Notes: a model not told the origin generated them from the letters alone. Positions 39,129 to 48,853 are shown, numbered from the stretch's first letter. The stretch: DNA of 64,000 bases from Pseudomonas argentinensis (GCF_001839655.2 NZ_CP056087.1:4526001-4590000), one strand, 5' to 3'. Made by a program: numbers and translations.

Positions 39129-40192
39129 GGCTGCAAGGCTCCCCGGCAAGCTTGCTGGATACGTTGACGCACCACCGCCGGCTCGATGGCCGCCAGCCCG
39201 CGCAGGCTGGCGCTGGCCTGGGGCACGTTGCGCAGGATGTAGTCGCGGTTCTGCGGATGCAAGCTGGCACGCCAGGCGGTGATGGCGATGGTCATCACCA
39301 GCCGCGTGGCGATCAACACGCCAAGGATCTCCAGTTCCTCCTCGTGCAGCGGGTTGCGCCGGTGGTAGGCGGCCATGAAGTCCAGGGCCGGCGCCAGCAC
39401 ATCGCCCCCGTGGCCCAGTTGGTAGGCCGCCGCCACGCCCACCTCGTTGATCAGCGGCGCCTCGACCATGTCGCCGAAATCGAGAATGTTCAGCACGCGC
39501 TCCGGCTGCCGAGGGTCGACGATGACGTTGTGGGGGTTGAGGTCGTTGTGGATCACCTGTCGGCGCAACCTCGGATAACGCGGCAAGGCCTGCGCCTCGA
39601 AGGCGTCCAGCGCTTCGCCGACTAGCGTCCTGAGCGCCTGGTCGGCAATATGCGTCAGCAGCGGCCGCAGCCGGGCGGCCTGCTGCATGTCCCAGAGCAG
39701 CTCGTGCCCCGATGCCGGATGCCGATAGTCGCCCAGCGCCCTGTCCAGCCGCGCCATGGCATCGCCCAGGTTATGGCGCAACGCGGCGCTGCGCCCGCCA
39801 ACCTGATGCAGCGGCCGCCCATCGATGAACGACAACAGCCGCACCAGCATGCTCTGGCCGTCGATATCGACCGCCGCCTGGTAGCGGCCGTCGCGCGTCG
39901 CGTACACCCGCTGTACCGGCAACTCGGGATCGGCGCGCTGGATCCGCAGCAGCGCCTGGTTCTGGAAATCCACCACCTGGGGGGTTTCCAGCGGGTGGGA
40001 AATCTTCAATAGATATGCAGAGCCATCGGCGCAGGTCAGCTGGAAATTCAGGTCACGCTCGCCGGCCAGGGGGCGAGCGCTACCCAGCACGCCAAAGTGC
40101 TCGCTGGCGATGATACCGGCGCGCACCGCGCTGACCTGCGCGGGCTGCGCCTGCAGCAAGGGGTCATGCACAACCTGGGTATTCAGTGACAT
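39125..40192 (-). CDS. APH-fold kinase, hydroxylysine-kinase-like
   Basis: The 355-residue protein belongs to the aminoglycoside phosphotransferase fold, with LNFQLTCADGSAYLLKIS (nucleotide-binding lysine), the catalytic loop VIHNDLNPHNVIVD and the metal-binding ILDFGDMVEAPLINEVGVA. Hydroxylysine kinase (HYKK/AGPHD1) has this architecture and phosphorylates 5-hydroxylysine for an AGXT2L2-type lyase. The lyase gene overlaps it by four bases. ATG at 40192 has GAGGT 8 bases upstream; a GTG two codons earlier is also possible. The substrate remains an inference. Confidence 0.85.
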   Translation of the reverse strand: MSLNTQVVHDPLLQAQPAQVSAVRAGIIASEHFGVLGSARPLAGERDLNFQLTCADGSAYLLKISHPLETPQVVDFQNQALLRIQRADPELPVQRVYATRDGRYQAAVDIDGQSMLVRLLSFIDGRPLHQVGGRSAALRHNLGDAMARLDRALGDYRHPASGHELLWDMQQAARLRPLLTHIADQALRTLVGEALDAFEAQALPRYPRLRRQVIHNDLNPHNVIVDPRQPERVLNILDFGDMVEAPLINEVGVAAAYQLGHGGDVLAPALDFMAAYHRRNPLHEEELEILGVLIATRLVMTIAITAWRASLHPQNRDYILRNVPQASASLRGLAAIEPAVVRQRIQQACRGALQP

Positions 40193-40330
40193 ATCCACCG
40201 ACCTCGCGAGGCCCGACGCCTGCCGCCATCGCCACGACCTCGTCGGCTCTGCTCTGGCAATGGAACCGACGACCTTCGACGGGCTATCTAATCTGTCTGC
40301 TAAGGCAAGCCATTAAAGCATCCTGAAAAA

Positions 40331-40344
40331 TATGATGCATCATA
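40331..40344. promoter_or_regulatory. 14-bp palindrome between the kinase and SDR genes
   Basis: TATGATGCATCATA is a perfect palindrome in the divergent region between the kinase/lyase operon and the SDR/gntR operon. Its position suggests a single operator controlling both directions, probably for the GntR-family regulator at 41193-41870. Confidence 0.6.
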
Positions 40345-40409
40345 ATTGCGGCTGCGCCATCATCCATCCGTTGCCACAGTCATTGCCCACCCCCATGCGG
40401 AGAACCGCC

Positions 40410-41144
40410 ATGAGCCACTCGAAAACCCTGTTGCTGACCGGTGCCAGTCGCGGTATCGGCCATGCCACGGTCAAGCATTTCAATGCGGCGGGCTGGCGCA
40501 TCTTCACCGCCTCGCGTCATGACTGGGTGGCCGAGTGCCCGTGGGCCGAAGGCAAGCTCAACCATATCCATCTGGATCTCGAGGACATCGAACACCTGCA
40601 GGAGAGCCTGCCGCTGATCCGCGAAAAACTTGGCGGGCGTCTGGATGCGCTGGTCAACAATGCCGGGATCTCGCCCAAGGGCGAGGATGGCCGGCGCCTT
40701 GGCGTGCTGGGCAGTGACTACGCGACCTGGACCAAGGTATTCAACGTCAACCTGTTCTCCACCGCCCTGCTCGCCCGTGGCCTGTTCGAAGAACTGAAAG
40801 CAGCCCAGGGCAGCATCATCAACGTCACCTCCATCGCCGGGTCTCGGGTGCACCCTTTCGCCGGCTCCGCCTACGCCGCCTCCAAGGCCGGGCTGGCGGC
40901 GCTGACCCGGGAGATGGCCCATGAATTCGGCTGTCACGGGGTGCGCGTCAACGCCATCGCACCGGGCGAGATCGACACCTCGATCCTCTCTTCGGGCACC
41001 GAGCAGATCGTCGAACGCGACATTCCCATGCACCGCCTGGGCAAGCCCGAGGAAGTGGCCTCGCTGGTGTACTTTCTCTGCACCTCTGGAGCGACTTACG
41101 TCAATGGCGCGGAAATCCACGTCAATGGCGGCCAGCACGTGTGA
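40410..41144 (+). CDS. Short-chain dehydrogenase/reductase (divergent from the kinase operon)
   Basis: A 244-residue classical SDR with TGASRGIG at about residues 10-17, NNAGISPKG, the catalytic SAYAASKAG and the C-terminal ATYVNGAEIHVNGGQHV. The aspartate that selects NAD is replaced by TASRHDW, suggesting NADP preference. GGAG lies about 10 bases before the ATG at 40410. The regulator follows after 48 bases. It may act on the hydroxy amino acid or semialdehyde of the neighbouring pathway, but this is only inferred. Confidence 0.88.
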   Translation: MSHSKTLLLTGASRGIGHATVKHFNAAGWRIFTASRHDWVAECPWAEGKLNHIHLDLEDIEHLQESLPLIREKLGGRLDALVNNAGISPKGEDGRRLGVLGSDYATWTKVFNVNLFSTALLARGLFEELKAAQGSIINVTSIAGSRVHPFAGSAYAASKAGLAALTREMAHEFGCHGVRVNAIAPGEIDTSILSSGTEQIVERDIPMHRLGKPEEVASLVYFLCTSGATYVNGAEIHVNGGQHV

Positions 41145-41192
41145 GGTGACGCAAGGTAGAATCGCCCGGCCCGCGCCCCGGAAGCCACCTCC

Positions 41193-41870
41193 ATGAAATA
41201 CCCCATCGACGGTCTCAGCCACACCTACCTGGGTAGTGGCGTCTACGCCCTGCTGCGCGAGGCACTGATCACCGGGCGCTTCCAGCCTGACGACCGCCTG
41301 CGCATCCGTGACCTGGCCGAGCAGTTGGGCACCAGCGTCACGCCGGTACGCGACGCCATCCTGCAACTGGCGAAGGAAAAGGCGCTGATCCTCAAGACCC
41401 CGCGCGACATTCGCGTGCCGGTGCTGACCCTGGAGCAGTACGCGGAAATCCGCAGCATTCGCCTGGCGCTCGAAGGCCTCGCGGCGCAAACCGCAGCCGG
41501 CAAGGTGACCGCCGAACAGCTGCAGATGCTCGAACGCACTATCGGCGACAACCTGGAGGCGGTGCACAGCGGCGACCTGATCGCGGCGTTGAAGCTCAAC
41601 CAGGCCTTCCACTTCGCCCTGGCCGATATCGCCGGCATGCCGTTGCTGCGCGATATGCTCGACAGCCTGTGGATGCGCACCGGACCGCTGATTGCCCGGG
41701 CCTATGGCGACTTCAACGAGCGCATGGCCATCGAGCACCATTGGGAAGTGTTTCATGCCCTGCAGAAGGGTGACGGCGCAGCGGCACGTCAGGCGATCTG
41801 CACCGACATTCTCGATGGCAACGGAAAGATGATGGAATTCATTGCGCGGCGCGAGGCCACGGTGGCCTAA
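41193..41870 (+). CDS. GntR family regulator, FCD subgroup
   Basis: The 225-residue protein has an N-terminal winged helix (LREALITGRFQPDDRLRIRD, LAEQLGTSVTPVRDAILQL) and a C-terminal all-helical FCD ligand domain (LAQTAAGK-region, LNQAFHFALADIAGMPLLRDM, EHHWEVFHALQKGDGAAARQ). It is encoded with the SDR and probably controls both divergent operons through the palindrome at 40331-40344. Confidence 0.93.
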   Translation: MKYPIDGLSHTYLGSGVYALLREALITGRFQPDDRLRIRDLAEQLGTSVTPVRDAILQLAKEKALILKTPRDIRVPVLTLEQYAEIRSIRLALEGLAAQTAAGKVTAEQLQMLERTIGDNLEAVHSGDLIAALKLNQAFHFALADIAGMPLLRDMLDSLWMRTGPLIARAYGDFNERMAIEHHWEVFHALQKGDGAAARQAICTDILDGNGKMMEFIARREATVA

Positions 41871-41926
41871 ACGTCGTTCGCCAGCCAGATGCTGTACGTT
41901 GGCAACGATGGCCAACGGGCAGAGCC

Positions 41927-41952
41927 TTGTGGGAGCGCGCCATGCGCGCGAC
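41927..41952. repeat. REP-like element
   Basis: CTTGTGGGAGCGCGCCATGC followed by GCGCGAC matches the short palindromic REP pattern common between Pseudomonas genes. The core GCGCGCCATGCGCGC is an imperfect stem. Related copies occur at 49245-49306 and 49454-49478. The rest of 41871-42106 holds no gene. Confidence 0.75.
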
Positions 41953-42106
41953 ATCTCCACGCGACAGGACGCTGCGAGGCCCTGAGCAGAGTCGAGGAGC
42001 CCGGTGCGCTTGTGGCGCACCGGGTGACGCTCAAGGGTAGAAACCGCGGTCGGGCTTGTGGCCCGGCGCGTATAAGCGAAGTCGCGGCAACGATTCGCCT
42101 ATTCGG

Positions 42107-43036
42107 TCAGAGCGGGGTGATCAGCTCGCCACGCTCTATAAAGGCGTCGAGATTATCGAACACCAGGTTCTCCATGGCCAGCCGGGTTTCCTCGGTGGCA
42201 CTGCCCACGTGGGGCAAGAGCACCACATTGGGCATGGCGAACAGTGCCTCGGGTACCCGCGGCTCGTCCTCGAATACGTCCAGCCCTGCGCCACCCAGCT
42301 TGCCGGCCTGCAGCGCCGCGACCAGCGCCTGCTCGTCCACCACGCTGCCGCGGGAGATGTTGACCAGAGTGCCCTCGGCGCCCAGGGCAGCGAGCACCTC
42401 GGCATCGATCAGGTGATGGGTGGACGCACCGCCCGGGCAAGCCAGCACCAGGAAATCGGCCCAGCCGGCCAGGGCCTTGAGATCGGCCTCGTAGATATGA
42501 TCGGTGCTCGGGTCAGGCCGGCGATTGTGGTAGCGGATATGCATGTCGAAACCGGCGGCACGCTTGGCGATCTCCTTGCCGATTCGGCCGAAGCCGACGA
42601 TACCGAGCTTCTTGCCGCTGACCTTGCGGGTCAAGGGGTACTGGCCCTTGAGCCATTTGCCTTGGCGCACGTGCTGATCGGAGGCGGAGAATTGCCGGGC
42701 GGTGTCGATGATCAGGCCGATGGCGGTGTCGGCCACGCACTCGTTGAGCACGTCCGGCGTGGTGCTGATCAGGATGCCGCGGGCCTTCGCCTCTTCGACG
42801 GCAATCGAGTCGTGACCAACGCCAAAACTGCAGATCGCCTTGAGGTTGGGCATCTGTGCCAGTTGCTCGGCCGAGCAACCGTAACGCGCCGAGGTGACGA
42901 CGATATCGACCTCGGCGCCGCGCTCGGTGAGGAAATCCTTCTGCTCCCACAGGCGGATCAGTTGATAGTCGCGCTGCAGGCGCTCATTGAAACGCGGCGG
43001 AAAACGGCCGACCTGAAGCACGGTTGGACGACTCAT
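42107..43036 (-). CDS. D-isomer-specific 2-hydroxyacid dehydrogenase (GhrB/hydroxypyruvate reductase-like)
   Basis: The 309-residue protein has the NAD(P) motif KLGIVGFGRIGKEIAKRAAG, the catalytic arginine in NISRGSVVDEQALV, a glutamate in DVFEDEPRVP and the histidine in LLPHVGSATEETR. Family members reduce glyoxylate, hydroxypyruvate or 2-ketogluconate. It is the last gene of the transporter-garD-dehydrogenase unit, so its substrate may be an aldarate breakdown product. ATG at 43036 (GAGAG upstream) is chosen. Confidence 0.88.
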   Translation of the reverse strand: MSRPTVLQVGRFPPRFNERLQRDYQLIRLWEQKDFLTERGAEVDIVVTSARYGCSAEQLAQMPNLKAICSFGVGHDSIAVEEAKARGILISTTPDVLNECVADTAIGLIIDTARQFSASDQHVRQGKWLKGQYPLTRKVSGKKLGIVGFGRIGKEIAKRAAGFDMHIRYHNRRPDPSTDHIYEADLKALAGWADFLVLACPGGASTHHLIDAEVLAALGAEGTLVNISRGSVVDEQALVAALQAGKLGGAGLDVFEDEPRVPEALFAMPNVVLLPHVGSATEETRLAMENLVFDNLDAFIERGELITPL

Positions 43037-43128
43037 GCAGCTCTCCTGTCGTGGATATCGAAGTGCGGATGATACCTGCCACGACGCAGGCAAGCGCGCC
43101 GCGGCAGGCATCTGTGTCCGGTTATCGA

Positions 43129-44685
43129 TCAGGTGACTGGAGCAGGATTGAACAGCACCAAGTCATTGTGCAGGCGATGCTTCTCCGCCCAGGTCTGTTT
43201 CTTGCCACTGGCGACATCCAGATAGAGCTGGAAGATGTGCCAGCCCATCTCATCCAGGGTCATGCGCCCCGAGGTGATCTGCCCGGCATCCACGTCGATC
43301 AGGTCCGGCCAGCGCTCGGCCAGCTGGGTGCGCGTGGCCACCTTGATCACCGGCACCATGGACAGGCCGTAGGGCGTACCGCGCCCGGTGGTGAAGATGT
43401 GCAGGTTCATGCCGGCGGCCAGTTGCAGGGTGCCGCAGATGAAGTCGCTGGCCGGCGTGGCGCAGAACCACAGGCCCTTGCCGCGGATCCGCTCGCCGGG
43501 CGAGACCACCCCGACGATTGGGCTGTTGCCGGACTTGGCGATGGAGCCCATGGCCTTCTCGACGATATTGTTCAAGCCGCCCTTCTTGTTGCCCGGCGTG
43601 GTGTTGGCGCTGCGATCGGCCATGCCCCGCTCCAGGTAGCGGTCGTACCAGTCCATCTCGCGGATCAGCGCATCGGCGACCTCGACGGTCGAGGCGCGCG
43701 GGGTCAGCAGATGGATGCCGTCACGGACCTCGGTGTTCTCGGAGAACATCACGGTGGCGCCGGCCCGCACCAGCAGGTCGGCCGCCACGCCCAGCGCCGG
43801 ATTGGCGGTGATGCCCGAGAAGGCGTCGCTGCCGCCACACTGCATGCCCACCACCAGTTCGCTGGCCGGTACGGTTTCGCGGCGGCGCTGGTCGAGCACC
43901 TTCAGGCGATCCTCGATCATGCCCATGATCTGCTCGATCATGCCGGCGAAGCCGGTGCCCGAATCCTGCAGGCGGAACAGCCATTCTTCCTCGCCCTGGC
44001 CACAGGTCAGAGCATCGCCGTCCATCAGCTGGTTGGCCTGCAACTTCTCGCAGCCCAGGCTGATCACCAGCGCCTGGCCGCCCAGGTTGGGGTTGCGGCT
44101 GATATTGTAGAGGGTGCGGATCGGCACCACCGCGTCCGGCGCATTGATCGCCACGCCGCAGCCGTAGCTGTGCGACAGTGGCACCACGTCGTCGACGTTC
44201 GGGTACTTGGGCAGGATTTCCTTGCGCACGCGCTCGACGCAGTAGTCGAGCACCCCGACCACGCACTGCACCGTGGTGGTCACGCCGAGGATGTTGCGCG
44301 TGCCAACGGTGCCGTCGGCATTGCGGAAGCCTTCGAAGGTATAGCCTTCCAGCGGCTCGGGCGTCGGCGCCTCGATGGTCGCCTTGGGCAGATTGTCCAG
44401 CACCGGCGGCTCCGGCATGCGCAACAGCGCTTCGGTCACCCAGGTACCTGCGGGAATGGGATCGAGGGCGTAGCCGATCACTTCCCCGTAGCGCACCACG
44501 TGGCCGCCTTCGGGAATCGCCACCAGCGACACCTTGTGGCTCTGGGGAATGCCTTCCAGCGCCTCCAGGCCATCGGCGAAACGGCCACCAGCCGCTACCC
44601 CCTGTTCGTTGACCACCACACCGACATTGTCGTCGGCATGCAGGCGGATGTAACGCGGGGAGTCCTGATGTTGAATGAGATCCAT
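43129..44685 (-). CDS. garD: Galactarate dehydratase GarD
   Basis: GarD dehydrates galactarate to 5-dehydro-4-deoxy-D-glucarate, the substrate of KdgD. The 518-residue length and the motifs [50 protein letters not shown] and MEPMAF-equivalent [15 protein letters not shown] match the altronate/galactarate dehydratase family, which uses iron. An A-rich AACAAGAAAAGGA overlaps the ribosome binding site and resembles an Hfq/Crc target. It lies between the transporter and the hydroxyacid dehydrogenase. Confidence 0.96.
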   Translation of the reverse strand: MDLIQHQDSPRYIRLHADDNVGVVVNEQGVAAGGRFADGLEALEGIPQSHKVSLVAIPEGGHVVRYGEVIGYALDPIPAGTWVTEALLRMPEPPVLDNLPKATIEAPTPEPLEGYTFEGFRNADGTVGTRNILGVTTTVQCVVGVLDYCVERVRKEILPKYPNVDDVVPLSHSYGCGVAINAPDAVVPIRTLYNISRNPNLGGQALVISLGCEKLQANQLMDGDALTCGQGEEEWLFRLQDSGTGFAGMIEQIMGMIEDRLKVLDQRRRETVPASELVVGMQCGGSDAFSGITANPALGVAADLLVRAGATVMFSENTEVRDGIHLLTPRASTVEVADALIREMDWYDRYLERGMADRSANTTPGNKKGGLNNIVEKAMGSIAKSGNSPIVGVVSPGERIRGKGLWFCATPASDFICGTLQLAAGMNLHIFTTGRGTPYGLSMVPVIKVATRTQLAERWPDLIDVDAGQITSGRMTLDEMGWHIFQLYLDVASGKKQTWAEKHRLHNDLVLFNPAPVT

Positions 44686-44696
44686 GGGGCTAATCC

Positions 44697-44706
44697 TTTT
44701 CTTGTT
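44697..44706 (-). promoter_or_regulatory. Possible Hfq/Crc A-rich target at garD
   Basis: On the minus strand the sequence reads AACAAGAAAA and runs into the AAGGA Shine-Dalgarno of garD. It fits the AAN-repeat motif of Pseudomonas catabolite repression control. Confidence 0.45.
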
Positions 44707-44745
44707 GTAGGGACAGGTTCACGGCCTCACGGCCGCGGGCGGCAG

Positions 44746-46096
44746 TCAGGTGACTGGCGAAGGCAAAGCCTGGTCGCGGATCGCCAGACCGTTTTCATCC
44801 TTGAGCACCACGCGCTGAATACGGCCGACGATGAACAGGTAGCTGAACACCGCGACCAGGGCGTTGGCGCCGACGTACACCAGTGCCCACTTGAACGAGC
44901 CGGTGGCGCTGATGATGTAGCCGATGACGATGGGCGTGGTGATCGAGGCGATATTGCCGAAGGTGTTGAACAGGCCGCCGGACAGCCCGGCGATCTGCTT
45001 GGGCGAGGTATCGGACACCACGGCCCAGCCGAGGGCGCCGAGCCCCTTGCCGAAGAAGGCCAGGGTCATGAAACCGACCACCATCCATTCGGCCGACACG
45101 TAGTTGCACAGCACCATGCTGGTCGACAGCATCAGGCCGCAGACGATGGGCAGCTTGCGCGCCAGGGTCAGGCTATGGCCACGACGCAGCAGCCAGTCGG
45201 AGACCACCCCGCCGAGCACACCGCCGACGAACCCCATGATTGCCGGCAGGGAGGCGATGAAGCCGGCCTTGAGGATGGTCATGCCGCGCTCCTGCACCAG
45301 GTACACCGGGAACCAGGTCAGGAAGAAGTAGGTGATGGCGTTGATGCAGTACTGGCCCAGGTACACGCCGACCATCATGCGGTTGGTCAGCAGTTGGGTG
45401 ATGTAGTGCCACTTCGGCCCGCCGCTGCCCTTGGACTGATCCATGTCGACCAGCCCGCCGTTGCTGGCGATGTGTTCGACCTCGGCAGCACTGATGCGCG
45501 GATGTTCCTTGGGGTTGTAGATGGTCTTCATCCAGATGCCGGCAAAGACGATGCCCAGCACGCCCATGACCACGAACACGTGCTCCCAGCCGAAGGCATA
45601 GACGATCCAGCCCATCAGGGGCGCGAACAGCGCGGTGGCGAAGTACTGCGCCGAGTTGAAGATCGCCGACGCGGTGCCGCGCTCTGCCGTCGGGAACCAG
45701 GCCGCGACGATACGGGCGTTACCCGGGAACGACGGTGCTTCGGCGAAGCCGACCATGAAACGCAGCACGAACAGGCTCACCACGGCCCAGGCCACCGGCA
45801 TCATGCCGACGAAGCCCTGCAGCAGGGTGAACAGCGACAGATGAAGATGCCGGCGGCATACCCGCGTTTGGAGCCGAAGCGGTCGAGCAGCCAGCCCCCG
45901 GGATCTGCCCGATCACGTAGGCCCAGCCGAAGGCGGAAAAGATATAGCCGAGGGTTACCGCATCGATGCCCAGGTCCTTCTGCATGCTGGAGCCAGCGAT
46001 GGAAATGGTGGCGCGGTCGGCGTAGTTGATGGTGGTTACCAGAAACAGCATCAGCAGTATCAGGTAACGGACGTGGGTTTTCTTTGTGTCTCCCAT
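44746..46096 (-). pseudogene. MFS glucarate/galactarate-type transporter with two frameshifts
   Basis: The N-terminal 70 residues (MGDTKKTHVRYLILLMLFLV, NYADRATISIAGSSMQKDLG, YIFSAFGWAYVIGQIPG) and the C-terminal 352 residues (FMVGFAEAPSFPGNARIVAAWFPTAERG onward) belong to one GudP/GarP-like permease. Between them two single bases are missing: one C in the C-run at 45895-45899 and one near 45838. Restoring both gives GGWLLDRFGSKRGYAAGIFI and SLFTLLQGFVG and a normal 450-residue protein. Either the gene is dead or these are sequence errors. It heads the operon with garD. Confidence 0.88.
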
Positions 46097-46378
46097 GGAG
46101 AGCTCACCTCGATGTTATTTTTATTGCTGACAGGCGCGTGCAGATGCGCCAGCCGCCCAAGGGCGGGGTCATGAAGCCTGAAAACGGAGCTGTATCTGGC
46201 CGGCTAGCGCGTGGCAGCAGCCGTCGCGACACCCAGGTAGGGCCTCGAGGCTTTGGACGCAGACAGGGACAAGCGAATATGGCCCCTGTTGGCATATGAA
46301 GAGGATGTGCGGATACTGTTTTTCACGGCTTTTTATCCTTATTGGCTGACGGCGCCTGGCTCGCTGAAAGGCAATCGA

Positions 46379-46392
46379 TGATTGCGCAATCA
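46379..46392. promoter_or_regulatory. LacI-type operator 1
   Basis: TGATTGCGCAATCA is a perfect 14-bp palindrome with a central CG, the hallmark of LacI-family operators. It lies upstream of the transporter-garD operon and 66 bases (centre to centre) from a second copy. Confidence 0.78.
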
Positions 46393-46442
46393 ACGTGACA
46401 CTGAATACGGCACCACGCAGTTCGCTACACAGCCGACTTTAC

Positions 46443-46460
46443 AATGATTGCGCAATCATT
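46443..46460. promoter_or_regulatory. LacI-type operator 2
   Basis: AATGATTGCGCAATCATT is a perfect 18-bp palindrome containing the same core as operator 1. The 66-base spacing would allow looping by a LacI-type repressor, whose gene ends 51 bases away. The remaining part of 46097-46511 shows no gene and would be a leader of nearly 300 bases for the transporter. Confidence 0.8.
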
Positions 46461-46511
46461 CAAGCGAATTCTTGTCATGTTATCAGTTGTCTGATGAGGA
46501 GCCGGGTTGGG

Positions 46512-47552
46512 TCAGGTGGTTTCGCGGTCGATCAGCGTGAAACCGCTGTCCAGGCGCACCGCTTGCTGCTCACTACCCCCGCGAAACCGCTGCAGCAGCG
46601 CGCTGGCAACCTCCTCGCCCATGCGCCGGCCATCGACGTTCACCGTGGAAAGCGCAGGGTGCAGATGGGCGGCGCTGGACAGGTCTCCGAAGCCCATGAC
46701 GGCCAATTGACCGGGCACTTCGATGCCCCTGCTCGCCGCCTCCGCCAGAATGCCCTGGGCCACGGTATCCGAACTGCACACGATCACTTGCGGTGCATGC
46801 CCCTCGGCCAACAGCTGGCGCAGCCCTTCCCTGCCGCTTTGCAGGGTAGCCGGCGCGGCGAGCACGGCCATGGGTACCTCGTCGATGCCCAGCGACTTTA
46901 GCTGATCGATCACGCTGCTGCCGCGTTTGAGCGCCCGGGAATCATCGACCGATACGATGGCGAAGCGCCGGTACCCCTTGCCGTGCAGGTGATCGGCAAT
47001 CGCCTGCCCGACCTTCTCGTGGGAGAAGCCCACCTGCATGTCGATGGGCGATGCGCCCAGGTCCCAGGCCTCGACCACTGGAATGCCCGCCGCCTGCAGG
47101 CGCAGCCGGCTTTGCTCGGTGTGCAGGGTGCCGGTCAGCACGATCCCATCGGGGCGCCGACCGAGCACCGCGCCGAGCAGGCGCTCTTCCTGCTCGGCCG
47201 AATAGCCGGTCAGGCCGATCATGGTCTGGTAGCCCGCGGTGGTCAGGTGATCCATCAGCGACTGCACGGTCTCGGCAAAGATCGAATGGGCGATGGTCGG
47301 CACGAATATCGCCACCAGTCGGCTCTTGTTCGAGGCCAGGCCGCCCGCCAGCATGTTCGGCACGTAACCGGTCACCCGCACCGCTTCGAGCACTTTCCTG
47401 CGGGCGCTTTCGCTGACCACCTCGGGCCGGTGCAGAGCACGGGAAACAGTGATCGGCGAAACGCCGGCCACCTTGGCCACATCGATCAGCGTCACGCTCG
47501 CGCCCTTGCTCGCGGGGGTGGAGGAAGATGATGCACGAGATTTCTTTGCCAT
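46512..47552 (-). CDS. LacI family transcriptional regulator (GntR-type)
   Basis: The 346-residue protein has an N-terminal helix-turn-helix SVTLIDVAKVAGVSPITVSR with the hinge region LAGGLASNKSRLVAIFVPT, and a periplasmic-binding-like sugar domain ending GFTLIDRETT. Its probable targets are the two CG-centred palindromes just beyond its 3' end, in front of the transporter-garD operon. The ligand is likely an aldarate or uronate. The start at 47552 (MAKKSRASSS) is typical, but no strong Shine-Dalgarno is visible; an ATG at 47585 is in frame. Confidence 0.9.
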   Translation of the reverse strand: MAKKSRASSSSTPASKGASVTLIDVAKVAGVSPITVSRALHRPEVVSESARRKVLEAVRVTGYVPNMLAGGLASNKSRLVAIFVPTIAHSIFAETVQSLMDHLTTAGYQTMIGLTGYSAEQEERLLGAVLGRRPDGIVLTGTLHTEQSRLRLQAAGIPVVEAWDLGASPIDMQVGFSHEKVGQAIADHLHGKGYRRFAIVSVDDSRALKRGSSVIDQLKSLGIDEVPMAVLAAPATLQSGREGLRQLLAEGHAPQVIVCSSDTVAQGILAEAASRGIEVPGQLAVMGFGDLSSAAHLHPALSTVNVDGRRMGEEVASALLQRFRGGSEQQAVRLDSGFTLIDRETT

Positions 47553-47652
47553 GAAGGGCCGCGGGCTGCGTGAAGGATCACGCATCTTAACCAGCCGGCC
47601 GGACGGTAACCAGAGAGCCTGCGGTAATCGGGTGTTGCCCGGCAGAACGAAA

Positions 47653-47676
47653 AAGCCGGGCACGAGGCCCGGGCTT
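47653..47676 (-). terminator. Intrinsic terminator downstream of kdgD copy 1
   Basis: AAGCCGGGC (47653-47661) pairs with GCCCGGGCTT (47667-47676) with one bulge. On the minus strand the stem is followed by TTTTTCG. It lies about 210 bases past the kdgD stop and before the LacI gene. The rest of 47553-47884 holds no credible gene. Confidence 0.72.
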
Positions 47677-47884
47677 GTGGAGCGGCAGAATCCATTCACG
47701 ATAGGGCGAGCTGGAGCCATGCAAGGCCTGGGCGGCCCCGCTAAACCAGGCGAGCAACGCAGCGCAGCCTAGTAACAGCCAACGGCTGGCCCCCAGGGTG
47801 AGCGCAGCGAATCAAGCGAGCAGGCTGGTGATCAGCTTGTTCTTGACGCCGCATGGCCGACGCGCAGCTCATCGTGGATAACGG

Positions 47885-48796
47885 TTATTGCGCGCCCTGG
47901 GCGTCGATCAGCGCCGCCAGCTTCTGGTATTCGTCTGGCAGCAGCTCGGTCAGCGGGGCGCGAACCGGGCCGGCGTCGAAACCGGCGATCTTGGCGCCCG
48001 CCTTGACGATGCTCACCGCATAACCGGATTTACGGTTACGGATATCCAGGTACGGCAGAAAGAAGTCGTCGATGATCTTGCCGACGGTGGCGTGATCTTC
48101 ACGGGCAATGGCATGGTAGAAGTCCATCGCGGTTTTCGGGATGAAGTTGAACACCGCCGAGGAATAGACCGGCACGCCCAGGGCCTTGTAGGCAGCAGCG
48201 TAGACTTCAGCGGTCGGCAGGCCGCCCAGGTAGGTCAGGCGCTCGCCCAGACGGCGACGGATCGACACCATCAGCTCGATATCGCCCAGGCCGTCCTTGT
48301 AGCCGATCAGGTTCGGGCAACGCTCGGCCAGTTGCTCCAGCAGTGGCGCGGTCAGGCGGCAGACGTTGCGGTTGTAGACCACCACACCGATCTTCACCGA
48401 TTTGCAGACCTGCTCGACGTGAGCGGCCACGCCCTCCTGGGAGGCTTCGGTCAGGTAGTGCGGCAGCAACAGCAGGCCCTTGGCGCCCAGGCGCTCGGCT
48501 TCCTGTGCGTACTGGATGGCCTGGCGGGTCGAGCCGCCGACGCCGGCGAGAATCGGTACGCTGCCCGCGCAGGTGTCGACGGCGGTCTTGATCACCGACG
48601 AGTACTCGTCAGCGGCCAGGGAGAAGAACTCACCGGTGCCGCCCGCGGCGAACAGTGCCGTGGCGCCGTAAGGGGCCAGCCACTCCAGGCGACGGACATA
48701 ACCGGCCGGGTTGAATTCACCCGCCGCATCGAAGTCGGTCAGCGGGAAGGACAGCAGGCCGGAGGAGAGGACGGTTTTTAGTTCTTGTGGAGTCAT
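47885..48796 (-). CDS. kdgD: 5-dehydro-4-deoxyglucarate dehydratase, copy 1
   Basis: KdgD decarboxylates and dehydrates 5-dehydro-4-deoxy-D-glucarate to 2-oxoglutarate semialdehyde. The 303-residue protein is a class I DHDPS/NAL-family TIM barrel with AGGTGEF (51-57), the tyrosine in VVVYNRN (Tyr141) and the Schiff-base lysine in GYKDG (Lys167). It differs from copy 2 at about 16 of 303 residues. The ATG at 48796 (AAGAAGA upstream) matches copy 2; the frame from 48841 adds 15 unrelated residues. Confidence 0.95.
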   Translation of the reverse strand: MTPQELKTVLSSGLLSFPLTDFDAAGEFNPAGYVRRLEWLAPYGATALFAAGGTGEFFSLAADEYSSVIKTAVDTCAGSVPILAGVGGSTRQAIQYAQEAERLGAKGLLLLPHYLTEASQEGVAAHVEQVCKSVKIGVVVYNRNVCRLTAPLLEQLAERCPNLIGYKDGLGDIELMVSIRRRLGERLTYLGGLPTAEVYAAAYKALGVPVYSSAVFNFIPKTAMDFYHAIAREDHATVGKIIDDFFLPYLDIRNRKSGYAVSIVKAGAKIAGFDAGPVRAPLTELLPDEYQKLAALIDAQGAQ

Positions 48797-48853
48797 TCTT
48801 CTTACACCCTTGAATGAGGATATGGAGGCCGTTACCGGCAACTGAAGTCATAC

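Noticed and set aside
43024..46029. A 1001-codon open frame antisense to the dehydrogenase, garD and transporter genes
   Set aside because: It is a GC-rich antisense shadow: low-complexity His/Gly/Ala/Gln-rich translation, no domain, and it lies opposite well-supported genes.
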